This document shows, in pieces, positions 49,257-61,664 of a stretch of DNA of 64,000 bases. The notes beneath the pieces were generated by a model. The model searched no databases and was not told the DNA's origin. It saw only the letters and a list, made by a program, of their open reading frames with translations. The stretch is taken from positions 9,431,001-9,495,000 of the forward strand of contig NC_079376.1 of the NCBI RefSeq assembly GCF_021018895.1. Reading direction: 5' to 3'. Numbering within the stretch: the stretch's first letter is position 1; each line of letters opens with the position of its first letter. The position numbers and the translations under genes were made by a program. This DNA is from Seriola aureovittata (lineage: Eukaryota; Chordata; Actinopteri; Carangiformes; Carangidae).

Positions 49257-52200
49257 TCAGTAGTGACCTGTGAAAAAAGAAATGACAAAAAGAACACAAA
49301 TGTGGATCAAATAAATGGTATGTGCGAAGGTAACATCTGGATTTCATATAAACCGTGAATAAGTCAATATATTCAAATTCTAAGTCAATATATCCTGCAG
49401 CCAAATAATAGAAAGATGGCATCAACATACGTGGTGAGTAGGATCGGGATCGGGATCGAGAGCGATACCCTCTGCTGTAGTAAGGAGATGGAGATCTGCG
49501 TCTGTAGAGGGAAAAAGAAAACCACAACATTTCACCTGGGGCCTTTAATGTTAAACATAATTAGGATAACTGAATTCATTTATTTATTTGAGCCAGAAAA
49601 AAAATCAGGATTTTGTTTCATAATTTATTTTTAAGACATCTGGCCAACTTAATATCAGCCATATTTATTCTAGATCTTTAAAATATTCTTATACAACCTT
49701 AAGAGTTATCAGTAGACTATTCCATTCTGAAAATGTATCATTTTAATAGATGCAGTCCTATCACTTGTCAAAGTCAAGTGAAATACTGGGCCAAACAGGC
49801 CAAAAAGAACCCACCTGTATGATCTGTACTCTCGGTCGTCATAACGATCATAATCACGATCGTAACCTCTGTCATAACCTCTGTCGTAGCCCCTGTCATA
49901 GTCCCTCGAGACACGCCGTGACGAACCACCGCCACTGCCGCCACCACCACCACCACCACCACCTCCGCCGCCGCCGCCACTGCCGCCACCACCACCGCTT
50001 AAAAGAACACGCATAGAAATAACGTTGGTGACACCTTAAAAGACAACACACTCAGTAACTTCCAGAAAATATCCCTCATGTAACATATAAAACCCTGCAT
50101 GGTTAAGAAACACTCACTATGTGGGACGTCCCATGTAGATTCCAGGAGTGGGAGTATGGGCTCGTTTAGTGATGGAGAAATCCACTCGGATCCTGCGTCC
50201 ATCAAGCTCCATACCATTAGCACGCTCCTTGGCCTGAAACAGTCAGAAGTAGACTTTTTATCTAGTAAACTAATGAAATGCTTTTCATGTTAAACATTTA
50301 ATTTCAGTGCATTGCAGAGAATTCAGATGCAAGTGTACTGAATGCACAAACACTCATTCAACTCCAACAGAACCTATTTATATGATGGTTGTCATTAATA
50401 ACAGAAACTCTATAGAGAAGTTTCAACAATAAATCATATCGTTATAATTTTACCAAAAAAGATATGATCAACTTTCACTTCTTTCCTGTCAGTAAACACA
50501 CTTCTCTCACTTACACAATACACTTTCATAAAACAAAACATCCATTACAGGTTACTAGAGGAAAAAGTAATGTATTAAAATTGCTAAACGGTAAAAACCA
50601 AAAAGTATTCAAGTGCTTGATGATATCGAATCTTATTTGCTGAGAAACTGAAGGTAAACTTTGAAAACATTTTAAATACATATCACCATCTTCTTCCTAC
50701 CTCCTTGGAGTCTTCACAGTTTTCAAAGTAGACAAAGGCAAAGCCTCTTGAGCGACGCGACTGCTGGTCATACACAATGTTGACATCACTCAAAGGGCCA
50801 TATTTAGAGAAAACCTCCCTCAGATCCCTCTCAGTGGTGTACAGGCTCAGTCCAAACACACCGAGACAGTTGTTAGGGTCTGGGTTGGCCTGTGGGAGTA
50901 AAAGGAGTGTGAAAATATTGTAAACAAACAACCTGCCACATCACTGCTACAAAATTCTTCTTTTCAGAGCGTATTAGCACCTGGGTATTTCAGAGAAAAT
51001 TGGAAAATGTTTCTGTTGAATGTGAAAATAGGCAGTTTATAAATGCATGCACATTGTATTTGTCATGTTTTTTTTGTAATTTGATGTGTACAAGTTGGTC
51101 AATTCAAAGGGTGAGGTAAAATAGCTGCAAATGAAGTAACATTATAATGTTGTGATAAAGTGATAGTTGAGAAAATTTGAGGACTTTGCAGCAATTTGCC
51201 AGATTTTGTTAGGAATTAAATGACTTGCATTTTCAACATATTTTTTTTAAATGTAAAATTCATGAAGATTACACACCACAAAGGAGACTTACTCATAATC
51301 TTATCAAATTAAGAAACTGAAAACTCTAGTGTGTCCATGAAGTTTCTTTAGTCATCAAAACATTAAATTACAAATTCACAAATTAGAAGGCCTATAGGAA
51401 CTGCAGCCCGAGCATGTATAAAAGACTCTACGAACCCTATTGCCAATGTGTCTACGTCGGTTTGACATGGGGGAGCGGCTATGGCTCCTACGGCGGCGGT
51501 ACTCCCAACTACGAGATCGGCTCCTGGAACGGCGTCGGTGTGAGCGGGAACGAGAGCGGGAGTAGTGTCTACGTGAGCTTCGGTGGGACCGGGACCTGGG
51601 GATAGACATAAATTATTATGTTTATGCATGTGTGTAATACAATAAATCATACTCATAATTAAGTTTGAGAAATGTAGTTCTTGTGTACAAATGAACCACA
51701 CACCACAGCCAAGTTTGAAAAATTAAGCCCGTATTACCTGGATTTGGATCTGGATCGAGAACGAGATCTGGACCTGGAACGGCGGGAGCCATCTTTGGAG
51801 CGTGCTGGTGAGCGGCTGGTGGATTTCGCTGACCCCCGAGGGGACGCACTCCTCGAGCCAGGCCGAGAGTCCTGGACAGACCAGACACTGAGGTCAGAAA
51901 TACTCCTAAGCCAAGGTTTTGCCAAAAAACAAGAATAAAAGGGGACAGGAAGTGACTGCGCTCACCCTCTACATGCCCCTTTCAGAGGGAGTTCACCACA
52001 TTTTGGCATTAAACAGGTTTGACACTAAATATTTAGGAATTTGATCATAAAAGGTCATACAATGCAACAGATATTTAAAGTAGAAATGAAATAATTTAGC
52101 TGAATTTCAGATTGCACACAGAATAAACCTAAATGGTATGGAGGGATTGACCAGTGATGTTTCTGATACAGAGAGGAAATAAAAAGTGCATGCTTTAGAG

Positions 52201-53506
52201 AAAGAAACAGAATGAAAGAGTAATAACATAGCAGGCTGTTAGGAAATTACTCATACCCTGGTAAACTTCTGATCTTAACTTCATAACTTCTTTAACTTCA
52301 TTACTTCAAAACAACCCTTCATTTCTTCTTTCTTCTGTTTGACCTTATGACTTCTTTTTTCCTCCTCTTCCCCCATTTACCATCTGCCATTACAACACTA
52401 GTAGTGGGGACAGATCTTGATTGCTTCTTTTCAGCATCCAATACATTAGCATGCATCAACACCATCAGCTTCAAACATTAACAACTTCACATCTGAAACG
52501 TCTTCCGCCTTTTTCTTTCTTCCAACCTCAACCTTAACAAAGAACAAACAAGGGTGATAAGGCATGTTGGTTTCTGTTAAAAACTAAAATGTACAAAGAA
52601 AACAACAGCAAAACCAGAAAACAACATATATTAGGTGAATACACGTTTGTATGTTAGCTTGCTATTGTCTTGAGAGCTGCAAGATTAGTCGATTAATCGA
52701 TTAGTCAATTGACAGAGATATAATCAACAACTATTCTGATAATCAATTAACATTTAGGAGTAATTTTTCAAAAAGTAAACATGCCAAATTTCTCTAGTTT
52801 CAGCTTCTCAAATGTGAATATTTTCATGTTTCTTTAGTCCTCTGTAATTGTAAAATGAACTTGCTTGGATTTTTAGACAAAACAAGACATTAACTTTTTG
52901 AGCTATGAAAAATTATTGAAATTGACAAATATTGTTAACCAAAAGAGTAATCGATTAATCGAAAAAATAACAACTGATGACAAAAATACTCATTAGTTGC
53001 AGCCCTGATGGTCTTCAATGGCCCTAACTACCATGTACTGACACAAAGCTGAAAGTTAATTTCTAAAGTGACTTGCTGTTGATATTTCATATTGGCTGGT
53101 GGGTATTTCAATAGGTACAGCTAAGTAACAATTGAGCTACAAATAAGCGGTAAAATCAAAGTAGCATGGCCGGGCAGCGGTCAAATCTCCGCGCTGTTGT
53201 GCTTTGTAGGCCTCTTGCTTTAACTTAGGTAACGTTACATCAACATTAACAACACTGTGGTACTATATATTTGTAGGAGCGTATCACTTATAATAACTCA
53301 CACAAAACGGCCAGCCTTACATAGAACACACTTCTCTCAGGTTTGCGGCCAGTTTTCGAAATTTGTTTCCATTACCAGACCTACAAACGCAGCTAACAGC
53401 TAGGCTAGCTAGCTATGGTTAGCTAGCTTAACTTCTATTTTTGAACCGTTATTTAGTCATAAACACAACTCACCTGCTCCCTGAACTCTTTCTCGTTGTC
53501 GCTCAT
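49257..53506 (-). CDS. tra2b: Transformer-2 beta splicing factor (complete, 8 coding exons)
   Basis: Nuclear SR-like protein that binds GAA-rich exonic enhancers and promotes exon inclusion. Minus-strand exons in order: 53506-53474, 51871-51738, 51595-51436, 50889-50701, 50233-50118, 49997-49815, 49501-49431, 49267-49257; 298 aa (human TRA2B 288). [11 protein letters not shown] opens; the N-terminal RS domain spans about residues 12-110; one RRM follows with RNP2 LGVFGLSL and RNP1 RGFAFVYF; then the linker [13 protein letters not shown], an unusually long glycine run, [21 protein letters not shown], and the C-terminal RS domain ending [42 protein letters not shown] and proximity to senp2 (3q27 neighbour in human) favour TRA2B; the polyglycine linker and PMSNRRRH recall TRA2A. 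A poison exon lies in intron 1. Confidence 0.9.
52256..52532 (-). other. tra2b: tra2b poison (stop-containing) alternative exon
   Basis: Minus strand: a pyrimidine-rich acceptor (TTGTTTGTTCTTTGTTAAG) opens a 277-nt segment starting GTTGAGGTTGGAAGAAAG and closed by a GTATGAGT donor. It is dense in GAA/AGAA, the Tra2 binding motif (AACAGAAGAAAGAAGAAATG). Joined to exon 1 (phase 0), the frame stops after 28 codons at TAA, so inclusion would create a premature stop. Mammalian TRA2B has an ultraconserved autoregulatory exon of about 276 nt at this position with these properties. Confidence 0.82.
52670..53012. repeat. Interspersed DNA element, near full length
   Basis: Begins AGAGCTGCAAGATTAGTCGA and ends TCATTAGTTGCAGCCCT, imperfect terminal inverted repeats about 340 bp apart, with ATTAATCGATTA-type palindromes near both ends. 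Lies in tra2b intron 1, upstream of the poison exon in transcript sense. Non-autonomous (no coding). Confidence 0.65.
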
Positions 53507-53690
53507 ATTTATGTAACTAGACAGCAGATGTGTAAATAGTGCGTTGTAAACTGGCTTTAACAACTGATTTAACTTGATATCACCGAGTCTACCGCAAAGC
53601 AAACCGGTTTGATCTGAATGGGTAGATTGTGCAGCTGGAGTAGATCGTTGTCCTCTTCCGGTTTGATCTTCAGAATAAAAGCGTGTTGAA
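53507..53690 (-). promoter_or_regulatory. tra2b: tra2b 5' UTR and promoter region
   Basis: Upstream of the tra2b AUG. CTTCCGG at 53654-53660 is an ETS site (CCGGAAG on the minus strand), common in TATA-less housekeeping promoters. The transcription start is not placed. Confidence 0.45.
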
Positions 53691-53760
53691 AAACTTTATT
53701 TGGCAGAAAAGCAGATATTTAAAGGGCAAATAAATGACACATATAATCATATAATTAAGC

Positions 53761-53786
53761 ATAATAATAATAATAATAATAATAAT
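53761..53786. repeat. (AAT)n microsatellite
   Basis: About eight AAT units. Confidence 0.95.
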
Positions 53787-55181
53787 TAAGTGTAATACTA
53801 CTACTTCTACCACTACTTAAGATAATAATCGTTTTATTGAATGGTCCCCTATATATATTTAAACAATTAATGTAATTTTGGAACTACATTTTAGCTCATT
53901 TTAAGACTGTTATTTTTATTGCATTTTATTGCACTAAAATACATAAATATTACTTATAAACGTATTTTAATAAACATAACTCCCACTGAATTATGTGTTT
54001 TTGTTTTATGAAGTGAAAACAATATTTTCATTTCCCAGAACAAGAAAGTGACCTCTTGTCAAATTAACATTAAACACTTGAGTAGATATTTTTACACTTA
54101 TTTGTAAGTTTGAACTATAAGAAATTATACATAGTGCACAAATTATAACTATTGAGTTTAACAATATGAGCTATTTTAATTTTAAACATTTAAGGTGTGT
54201 TGATGTAAGAATGGTCCCAAATCTTAGATACGGTTAATATAACTTCAACTTGGTTTCATTTCTTCTCTGTCTCCCTGACTGGACCGGCAAATCAATGGAG
54301 CTCTATTAGCACTGTTCTGTGAAAATAGCCAATTAAAGACAATTAGAAAGGAAATGCAGTAATCCAATTTGCATTTTCATTTTCACATATTCGTGGGCGT
54401 TCTATGAATGAAAATTGGATTCAAACGCTATTGATGATTAATTTTGAAATACTTAACCTGCTCTACAGTGACAATATTCAAATACAATAAGCAAATTGCG
54501 CCCTCAGTCCATTACAATAATGTATACATGTCACTACGCTCTTTTGGGGTCAAAATGAAAATATGATCTGTCAGTCCTCTCATCAGGCAGGCAGGTCATT
54601 CGACAGAATGTCACTTCCTTGTCACTTGTTTGTTTGTCTGGGGCAGTGGCAGTGGCAGCTGGTTGTTTTACCAGGGCATAAATTACACAAAGATCCACTG
54701 TGATATGCAGTATTTAGTGTTATCGGAAACTTGATGTGGTTGTAAGGACGAGTTCAACAGAAATCTTTAAGACAGGATGAACAGCTTCTCCCCACTCTGT
54801 GATGTCGCTCACTTTTGCTGTGAACATTCCGCGGTATACACACTAATGTAAAAATCTGGATAGATAGATGTGTATGAAATGTGGTCTGTTTACAATGTTT
54901 CTTCATCATCATCACAATGTATAAAATTCAGCACCCTGCTTTCATTCCCTCAGTCCGCAACATGAATGTTTACTGTCGCCATGGCAACAGGTGCCGGTTT
55001 CGTAGTTAACGTTACCTTAACCTACTTTCTAACACTAGCATTGCAATATGTCATTTCATAACAAAACACATATCAACGACCTTAACCGGGTCCTGTCACT
55101 TCATATTTTACAACCTATTTAATCTGATTAAATGATCAAATCCAAACCAGAAGTTGTACTTTGTGGATATAGACTACAAAG

Positions 55182-55260
55182 GTCTAGATAGATAGATAAA
55201 TACTTTGTTTATCCCCTTGGGGAAATTCATGTGTCCATTAGCTCGTTGTTGACAATAATA
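55182..55260 (+). repeat. GATA-tailed retroposon 3' end
   Basis: TAGATAGATAGATAAATACT then TTGTTTATCCCCTTGGGGAA. This pairing of a GATA tail with TTTAT(T)ATCCCC..GGGGAAATTC is a recurrent dispersed element end in fish genomes; the family is not certain. Confidence 0.5.
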
Positions 55261-55449
55261 ATAATAGTTGATAATAAATAAACAATAATAATTAGATTAA
55301 TCCACTTTGGCTGAGTATAGCCTGTGCAATAAGATAAATGTGACAATTTATTGCAATATAAATTCATACCCTGTAGCTACAGAGGAACCCTCCAGAAACA
55401 CTGCATGAGTTACTTAAAATACCAAACGCCAATTTAAAAAAAGAAATAC

Positions 55450-55455
55450 TTTATT
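55450..55455 (-). terminator. senp2: Likely senp2 polyadenylation signal
   Basis: TTTATT on the plus strand (AATAAA in senp2 sense), implying a 3' UTR of about 0.9 kb. Confidence 0.5.
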
Positions 55456-56371
55456 ACAGGGGGAAAAAAAGAATCACATTTTCAAAGCATGAACTCAAAC
55501 ATGCATGTGTGTACAGTAGTTTGCTATGCAGAATACTACACTGTAAGTCATTGTAATAGCCCTAAGTAGCCTCTTGCATTATGCTCATGGAAAAGATTCA
55601 CAGACCTAACAGCGCTTTATTACATATGGGCAAACAACTATTAACACTCCACTCATGGAGGAAAAACAAACTATACATACACTCCAAATACACTTTCTCA
55701 TCCAATCATATCATAAATAATAGCAAAAGTTATATTACAAGCACTCAACCATGCGTTATTGTATGGAAAGGAGGTATTTTAATTTTCATAGTCTATATGT
55801 CAAACAGAGACTAAATGTAGTTATTTGCCATCCACTTTGTTGATCATAACCAGGAGGAGAACAGCCAAATTACACCAAAATATCACTGATTACGAAAATC
55901 GAAATAATGAATTTTGAGTACAGCTCCTCAGAACTGACTTGAAGTTGAAATTAAAAAAAACAAAAGCATGCTCTATGTTGAGCTCAGTGTCAGAGGGCTG
56001 AAGGCACTTCAGGCAATACTTCAAAACAGTAACAGAAACAATCCAAAGTCAATAAAAAAAGCCATTCAGTCAGTAGTGCCAAAGCTTGTATAAGACATAC
56101 ACTTCTTACATCCTAATAATGTCTCCAATTACAACTCAGAGATTACAAAACATCAATATGTCCCTGATAGGAAAAGGGACATAATTAACTCTTAAGACTA
56201 GTGTTTGATTTCTCCAGACCAGAACAGCAAGACTGGGTTAGATGTCAGTCCACTTCTTTGGCCCATTTATTTCTTTTTTCTTCACCATGTAGTTACTGTA
56301 CAGAGATGTTGCTCCCATTGAGAAAGTCTCTGTTGTTAGGCGGTTGATGGACAGGAGATTGATCCAATCCT
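55456..56371 (-). other. senp2: senp2 3' UTR (probable)
   Basis: Non-coding sequence between the TAG stop (56374-56372) and the AATAAA near 55.45 kb. Confidence 0.5.
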
Positions 56372-59300
56372 CTATAGCAGCTTCTGATTGAGGATTTCCC
56401 AAATCATTAACTTTCTGAAGAGGGGCATGTGGCACTGTAGAGAAAGAGGCAGATGTTACTTTAAGTTTAAAAATGATGTAAAAAATTAAAATTAAAACGA
56501 TACAAAAAAGTATTCCTACATCAAGTTAATATACAATATATACCTGTTTGAAGGTGAGAGGCATTCCTTTTGCAATATAGTCGGCGTATTTACAGGCAAA
56601 AACACCACAGTCACTGCCATTTTTCTGCTGGGGAATTTCCTACAAGGCATACACAATACAACCTCATTAATCTCACGGTGAAGGACAAAATGTTTAAGTG
56701 TCATGTCATTCATCTGAGTTTAACTTACAGTTGCCCTCAAGCTTCCAATAGTCCATTTGGCACTGTCGAGCTCTCTGCCTTTCTTTGCTTTGTGCTCCTC
56801 TTTAAGATAGAGTCTGGAGAATGAGCATAATGCCACTAATTATGTAATAATATAGGGGAATAAATGGAAAAAGCATTCAAAATTGCCAGATAACCAAATT
56901 ACTCACAGTAATTGACTACAGATGTCATCATGCCTCTGGCCCATCGAGTCATATGACTTCACTGTCTTTGATTTAAAATCTATCACCTGGAATGAGATTG
57001 AGGAAAAAAAGTTAAAACATGCAGTATAATAACAAGTTTTTATAGGAACTCTGGAATATTACAGAGGAACATATGATAAATCAGTCATTGTCGTTGTAGT
57101 TCTGACTCACAGCCATTGCCCAGTGGACACCAAGATGCAGAGGGACCAGGATAAGGTCGTACAGGAAGAGGTCGACAGCCTTGGTCCAGCGCTTCACGGC
57201 AGCATGTCCTCCAGCCTGTCCGCCTCCTCCACCCCGCAGTTTGGGGAAGAAGAACGTGCTAAACGAGTAGACTCTCAATCCTGCTGCTTCGCCAGAACAC
57301 CGCTCTACGACCAGGGACAGGTAGAAGTTCATCACCTTGACCAAGGAAGCAGAAAAAGGAACAAGATATTACATTTTAAAAAATATACATTGGTCACATA
57401 TCAACAGATCCACAATGTTCTATTAAGTGAATTCATTAGCTCTTCATATAGACTGATTGTATTGCAATCAAAGTTGATTGTATTGCAATGAAATTAATAA
57501 GTAAAATTGGCACCCCAAATTTAATGAACTTTACCAAAACTGTCTTCAGGCTCCTACTACACCTTACCTCATCGTTGAGCCAGCCCCCTTCCTGCAGCGT
57601 GGCCAGGTCTCTCTGCGTGATTCGAAGTTTGAAAGCTGCGCTTAGAACAAGGTTGGGATCACTCTGAGCCAGAGCACCACTCACCTCTGCTGCCATTTCC
57701 TACACACAGACAATAAACACACGCAGTGTTCATCCATGTTGTCTTCAACACAGTGGGACTACATCTATCTCTATGAAACATTTAATCTCACCTTGGTCAG
57801 CCTAGGTATGTCCTCATCACTGTGCCTTGTATGTGCAGAATGTGTGTCAGACAGACAGACAGCAGGAGTCTCTCTGTCCACTAGATTGAGGCGAGTCGCT
57901 ACTTCTGTAGAGAGGTCCAACTCCGCCGCCTGTTTCTGCCGGTGCACAGACATGCCAGGAAAATACATTTATTTTTTTCACACGTAATTCTAACTTCATG
58001 AACGCTTTGACGTGACGGGAGAGAGAAAGAGAAATGTCTACCTTTGCATTTCTAAAAGACTGTGTTTCCTCAAAGCTGCCGTTGACTGACTTGCTGAAAG
58101 TCAAGCCACCCCACCTGGAGATGAGTCATAGGTTAGAGAAATAAAATTCATCAACATACGCAGCACACACATGCAAATACATACTACACTAACCTGTCCT
58201 TGGTTGCAGAAGCATTTCTCCATGTAAACATGCTCGGGGCAGCTGTGCAACAGACACAAATGTCAGTCCAACGGGGCAGAGTTCACTGGAACATTATCAC
58301 TGATAGGAACATACTGACTGAGTAATGTGGATAGGGATCTGTGTATTCAAGGAATGGTTTACATCTATTAAAAAAAAAAAAAAAAGGCCCTAAACAAGTC
58401 TGATGTAATTAGAACTGAAATGATTAGTTGATCAACAGAAAATGTATTGCCAATTATAAATTAATTGTAAAGTCATTTTTCAATAATTAAAAGTAAATTA
58501 AGTATATTTGGACTAAATTATATTGGCATGTAATTATAATAACAATGACATTTTATATTGAAAAACCAATCTGTAGATGAAGCATCACTTACAACTACCC
58601 ACAATAAACACATTTACAGATTCTACTGTCTTTGGAGGTGAGTAAGGTCTATAGAGGTGTCTTACCTGTGTATGCTGTCTTCCTGGGGACTGGTTCAAAG
58701 GTTTTCCCTGAAGCAGCAGGTTTGTGATCACCCTGTGACAGTGACTCACTAGGACCAAAAGGAGAAAAGGATCAGAGAGGACAAACCAGCTCATATCTTG
58801 GGGTATACTGTTGAGTGGATTTTGGTGGAACCCCCCAACCCCCCCCCCCCCCCCCAAAAAAAAAGAACAACACTTATCGTTATACTCACTCTTGCGGTTT
58901 TGTTTGGTTGAAAGGTAGTGGTTGACTTTTGCTGTATTTTTCTGTCACCATCTCCAGCAAGCGCCTGTAGTGCTCCTTATTATTCTGCTTTATGGCCTAG
59001 AGGCACAACCCAAACACGTCACTGACTAGGCCAAATGGTGATTGGTCTTTAGGGAATGAGTCTTTAGCTGTGATTATGAGGTGTTTCTCTTGGTAAATAC
59101 AACTCAAAACATTATTTTACCTCTTCCACAGTAAGACTGGGCTTGTAGCAGCGGCTGTGTCCAAAGCCATTGCAGGCTGGGTCAGGGTTAGCAGTTCCTA
59201 CTCTCAGAACAGACCTAGAGGGCAACAGCTGAAGGGAGCCTCTCCTCTCCCTGTCCTTCCCCCTGTCCACGAGGCCTGCAGAGAGCGCTGTCCCACTGGA

Positions 59301-61664
59301 TTCAAAAAGGTTATGTACATTAGCAAGGGAGCATCCTCAAAAGATGACACTAATGAACAAACACTGATAAATAAGACAACTCTACAAATATAATCATAGA
59401 CAACTGGATGCATAAAGGTTAAAACAGCAGTGGTGTAGGGTAGGAATAAAGAGTCTCAAATACTGGATCACCTACCTGTATTTCCTCATTAAAGGAGGTG
59501 AGGATCCCTGAAAGGGATTTTTGCCACTCCTCTCATTCACTCCACCCACTGGTTTATCTGTGGATTAAAGAAAAAATCATCCGAATGAAGACGGGGATTA
59601 TGATGACAGGACTACACAGGAAAGAATGTGGATGAGACAAATTTAGTATTTTCCTGCAGTAACAGCTGCCCCCACTTACCCATTCTCCATTCAGTATTGT
59701 TCAACCATGAGGTGTGGAGCTCATCTATCCCCATCAGAGTGACAGGCTGAATCACAGAGGAAATTAAGGTCAAGGTCATTAAAGATGAAGAAAACCTAGG
59801 TTGTGCTTGTTTTCTGATGTTCTTGTCCAAACCCTACTGGTTAAAAAAGTTTTAAGTGTCCAGTACAGTGTAACGGTCACACTGACTTTGCTCACACCTA
59901 GTAATTTTGTGTCTTGATCTACTCAATATGCATTATAGTTCATGTTATCAGAATGTGTCTCAAATGGAACTTAATTACGCACAGTCACAATTTCTTCCCT
60001 GTTCAAATTTGATGTTAGATTTAGGTATCTGGTCACTGCTGAACAGAGAGGAGAGGACTCAAAGGCTACTGAACATCTTGCTGCAAGTAAAGCCTTTGAA
60101 ACTGGGTTGTTTAGTATAGGCAAATCAACTATATCCACATTTTGTAGGTTTATTTTTGTATATGCAAACTACAAACGTGTGAAGGTGGATCTTTAAAACA
60201 AAAAAGTCAGACACACAACCTAAAAAAATACAGTAACACTCCCAAATGTGTCCTCAGTGCAGTTTGCATGTAATGCTCCTCTATTCAGTACTGTTCACAC
60301 CCAGGAACCATTTCTGACCAAATCTAAACAGGACAATTGATATCTACAAAACAAAAAGTCCACTGGACATTCAACACAGCAGCTGTGCATCTGTTTCATC
60401 AAACAGTAATTTCCACTGGTGGAAATAATGGTATATTCTAAAGGATCTGAATACTTCTTCCACCACTGTTAGTTTTCCTCCATCAAATTCCAAATGCACA
60501 TTTTTGATGGTGGTAGGTCGAGCACAAACCTGTGTCTCTTCATAATATCTAGGCTTCTCACGCCTGGTGGTCAGCGGGTTTCGCAGCCTGAGCAGACCTG
60601 CTACCCCGGCCACAGTCTTCTTCACAAAGCTGATGACTACATCTGAAACAGAGGACACAACAAATCAACAACCCTCTCCATTTGACTACATGTTTAGAAT
60701 AAATATCAAGACGTTTTGTTTTCTTTTGCAAACAAACCTCGCTTGCGTCTTTTCACCTCTACCGGGTCACTCTGGCAAACATTGTCTGCAACATCAACAC
60801 TGTAACAGAAAAAGAAGATTTGAGATGGATGATATCAACTGTATCTCAATATTATTTTCTCAGTGATGTGATATCAAATCACATTAAATCTTTATCAAGG
60901 TGATAATGTTCATTCTTTGTTTAATCTTTTTAATCTTTGTTTAAAAGTGTTGATTCAATTTTATGGTCATTTTGGATGATGTAGTTTAAAGCTGTATTGT
61001 ATTATACTGAGTGGTCTCTCTACTATTTAGTCTACCCTCATTGATATAAATGGGATGGATAAAATATTAGGGCTACACCTCAGGACTTTCATTATTGATT
61101 AATCTGACAAGTCAGTCTAATACAATGATCTATAAAATATGAGGAAATAGTCAAAAGACGGTTGACGTCAATCAAACAATTGTCAAACATGCCCATCACA
61201 ACTAAAATACTGCCCATACCACAGGAAATAAACGTTAAAAGATTGCAGTTTTCCAATACTACAACACCTTGACAACAATACAAGGCAATATTTACACGAA
61301 TATATTATCACATTACTTTTTATGTTGCTGATTAATAATACTTAGGAGACTTCCAGACACCAACCTCCGACCTTAGTTACAATATCCGTTGATTGATTAG
61401 TAGCCAACCAGGCGGATATTAGGATGTACAATACAACTGGTATTACACAGAGTACTAAAATTAGCCTTTATCTTCAACAACCGACCTCTGGTAGTTCCGT
61501 TTAGCCGGTCTGCCGTGACTCTCCTGCCGCTGTGCTCCCGCTTTAACGCCAGGTCGCGTGGGTACCTCCTGGCTAACGTTACCTTTCCCGGGCCACTCGG
61601 TGGGGTTTTGCCCCGTAATGGGCTCAAACAGCGACGAGATTCCGTCAACTATCCATCCATACAT
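56372..61664 (-). CDS. senp2: Sentrin/SUMO-specific protease 2 (complete, 17 coding exons)
   Basis: C48 cysteine protease that matures SUMO precursors and removes SUMO from substrates, mainly at the nuclear envelope. Minus-strand exons in order: 61664-61486, 60799-60738, 60642-60530, 59746-59680, 59557-59476, 59295-59121, 58996-58890, 58748-58666, 58242-58194, 58114-58042, 57935-57792, 57699-57568, 57335-57111, 56986-56907, 56813-56729, 56639-56544, 56434-56372; all phases join, 604 aa (human 589). N-terminus [15 protein letters not shown] resembles SENP2 (MYRWLV...); basic KRRKR follows near residue 76-80. Protease domain from about residue 395 ([34 protein letters not shown]). Triad: His493 in VHW, Asp510 in YDSMGQ, Cys563 in GSDCGVF; the spacings of 17 and 53 equal those of human SENP2. 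It ends [12 protein letters not shown] glycine-rich insert sits after FFFPKL. The tra2b neighbour supports SENP2 over SENP1. Confidence 0.95.
58362..58386. repeat. Poly(A) homopolymer
   Basis: About 17 A before GGCCC in a senp2 intron. Confidence 0.9.
58830..58866. repeat. Poly(C)/poly(A) tract
   Basis: ACCCCCCAACC followed by a C run of about 16 and an A run of 9, in a senp2 intron. The minus strand carries a G run able to form G-quadruplex-like structure. Confidence 0.9.
61060..61275. repeat. Degenerate interspersed repeat in senp2 intron 1
   Basis: AGGGCTACACCTCAGGACTTTCATTATTGATTAATCTGAC resembles the end of the 52.7-53.0 kb family in decayed form. Confidence 0.4.

Larger units (their letters stand above)
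53691..55440. other. Intergenic between tra2b promoter and senp2 tail
   Basis: No gene recognised. Contains an (AAT)n microsatellite at 53,761-53,786 and, at 55,182-55,260, a GATAGATAGATAAATAC tract followed by TTATCCCCTTGGGGAAATTC. Confidence 0.6.

Noticed and set aside
49750..50016. Histidine-rich plus-strand frame
   Set aside because: Antisense of the glycine codon run of tra2b.
49257..53506. Assignment to TRA2A
   Set aside because: The glycine linker and PMSNRRRH suggest TRA2A, but [20 protein letters not shown] and the senp2 neighbour fit TRA2B better. Not fully excluded.
56372..61664. Assignment to SENP1
   Set aside because: The MYGWIV start, length, C-terminal residues and 3q27-type neighbour fit SENP2.
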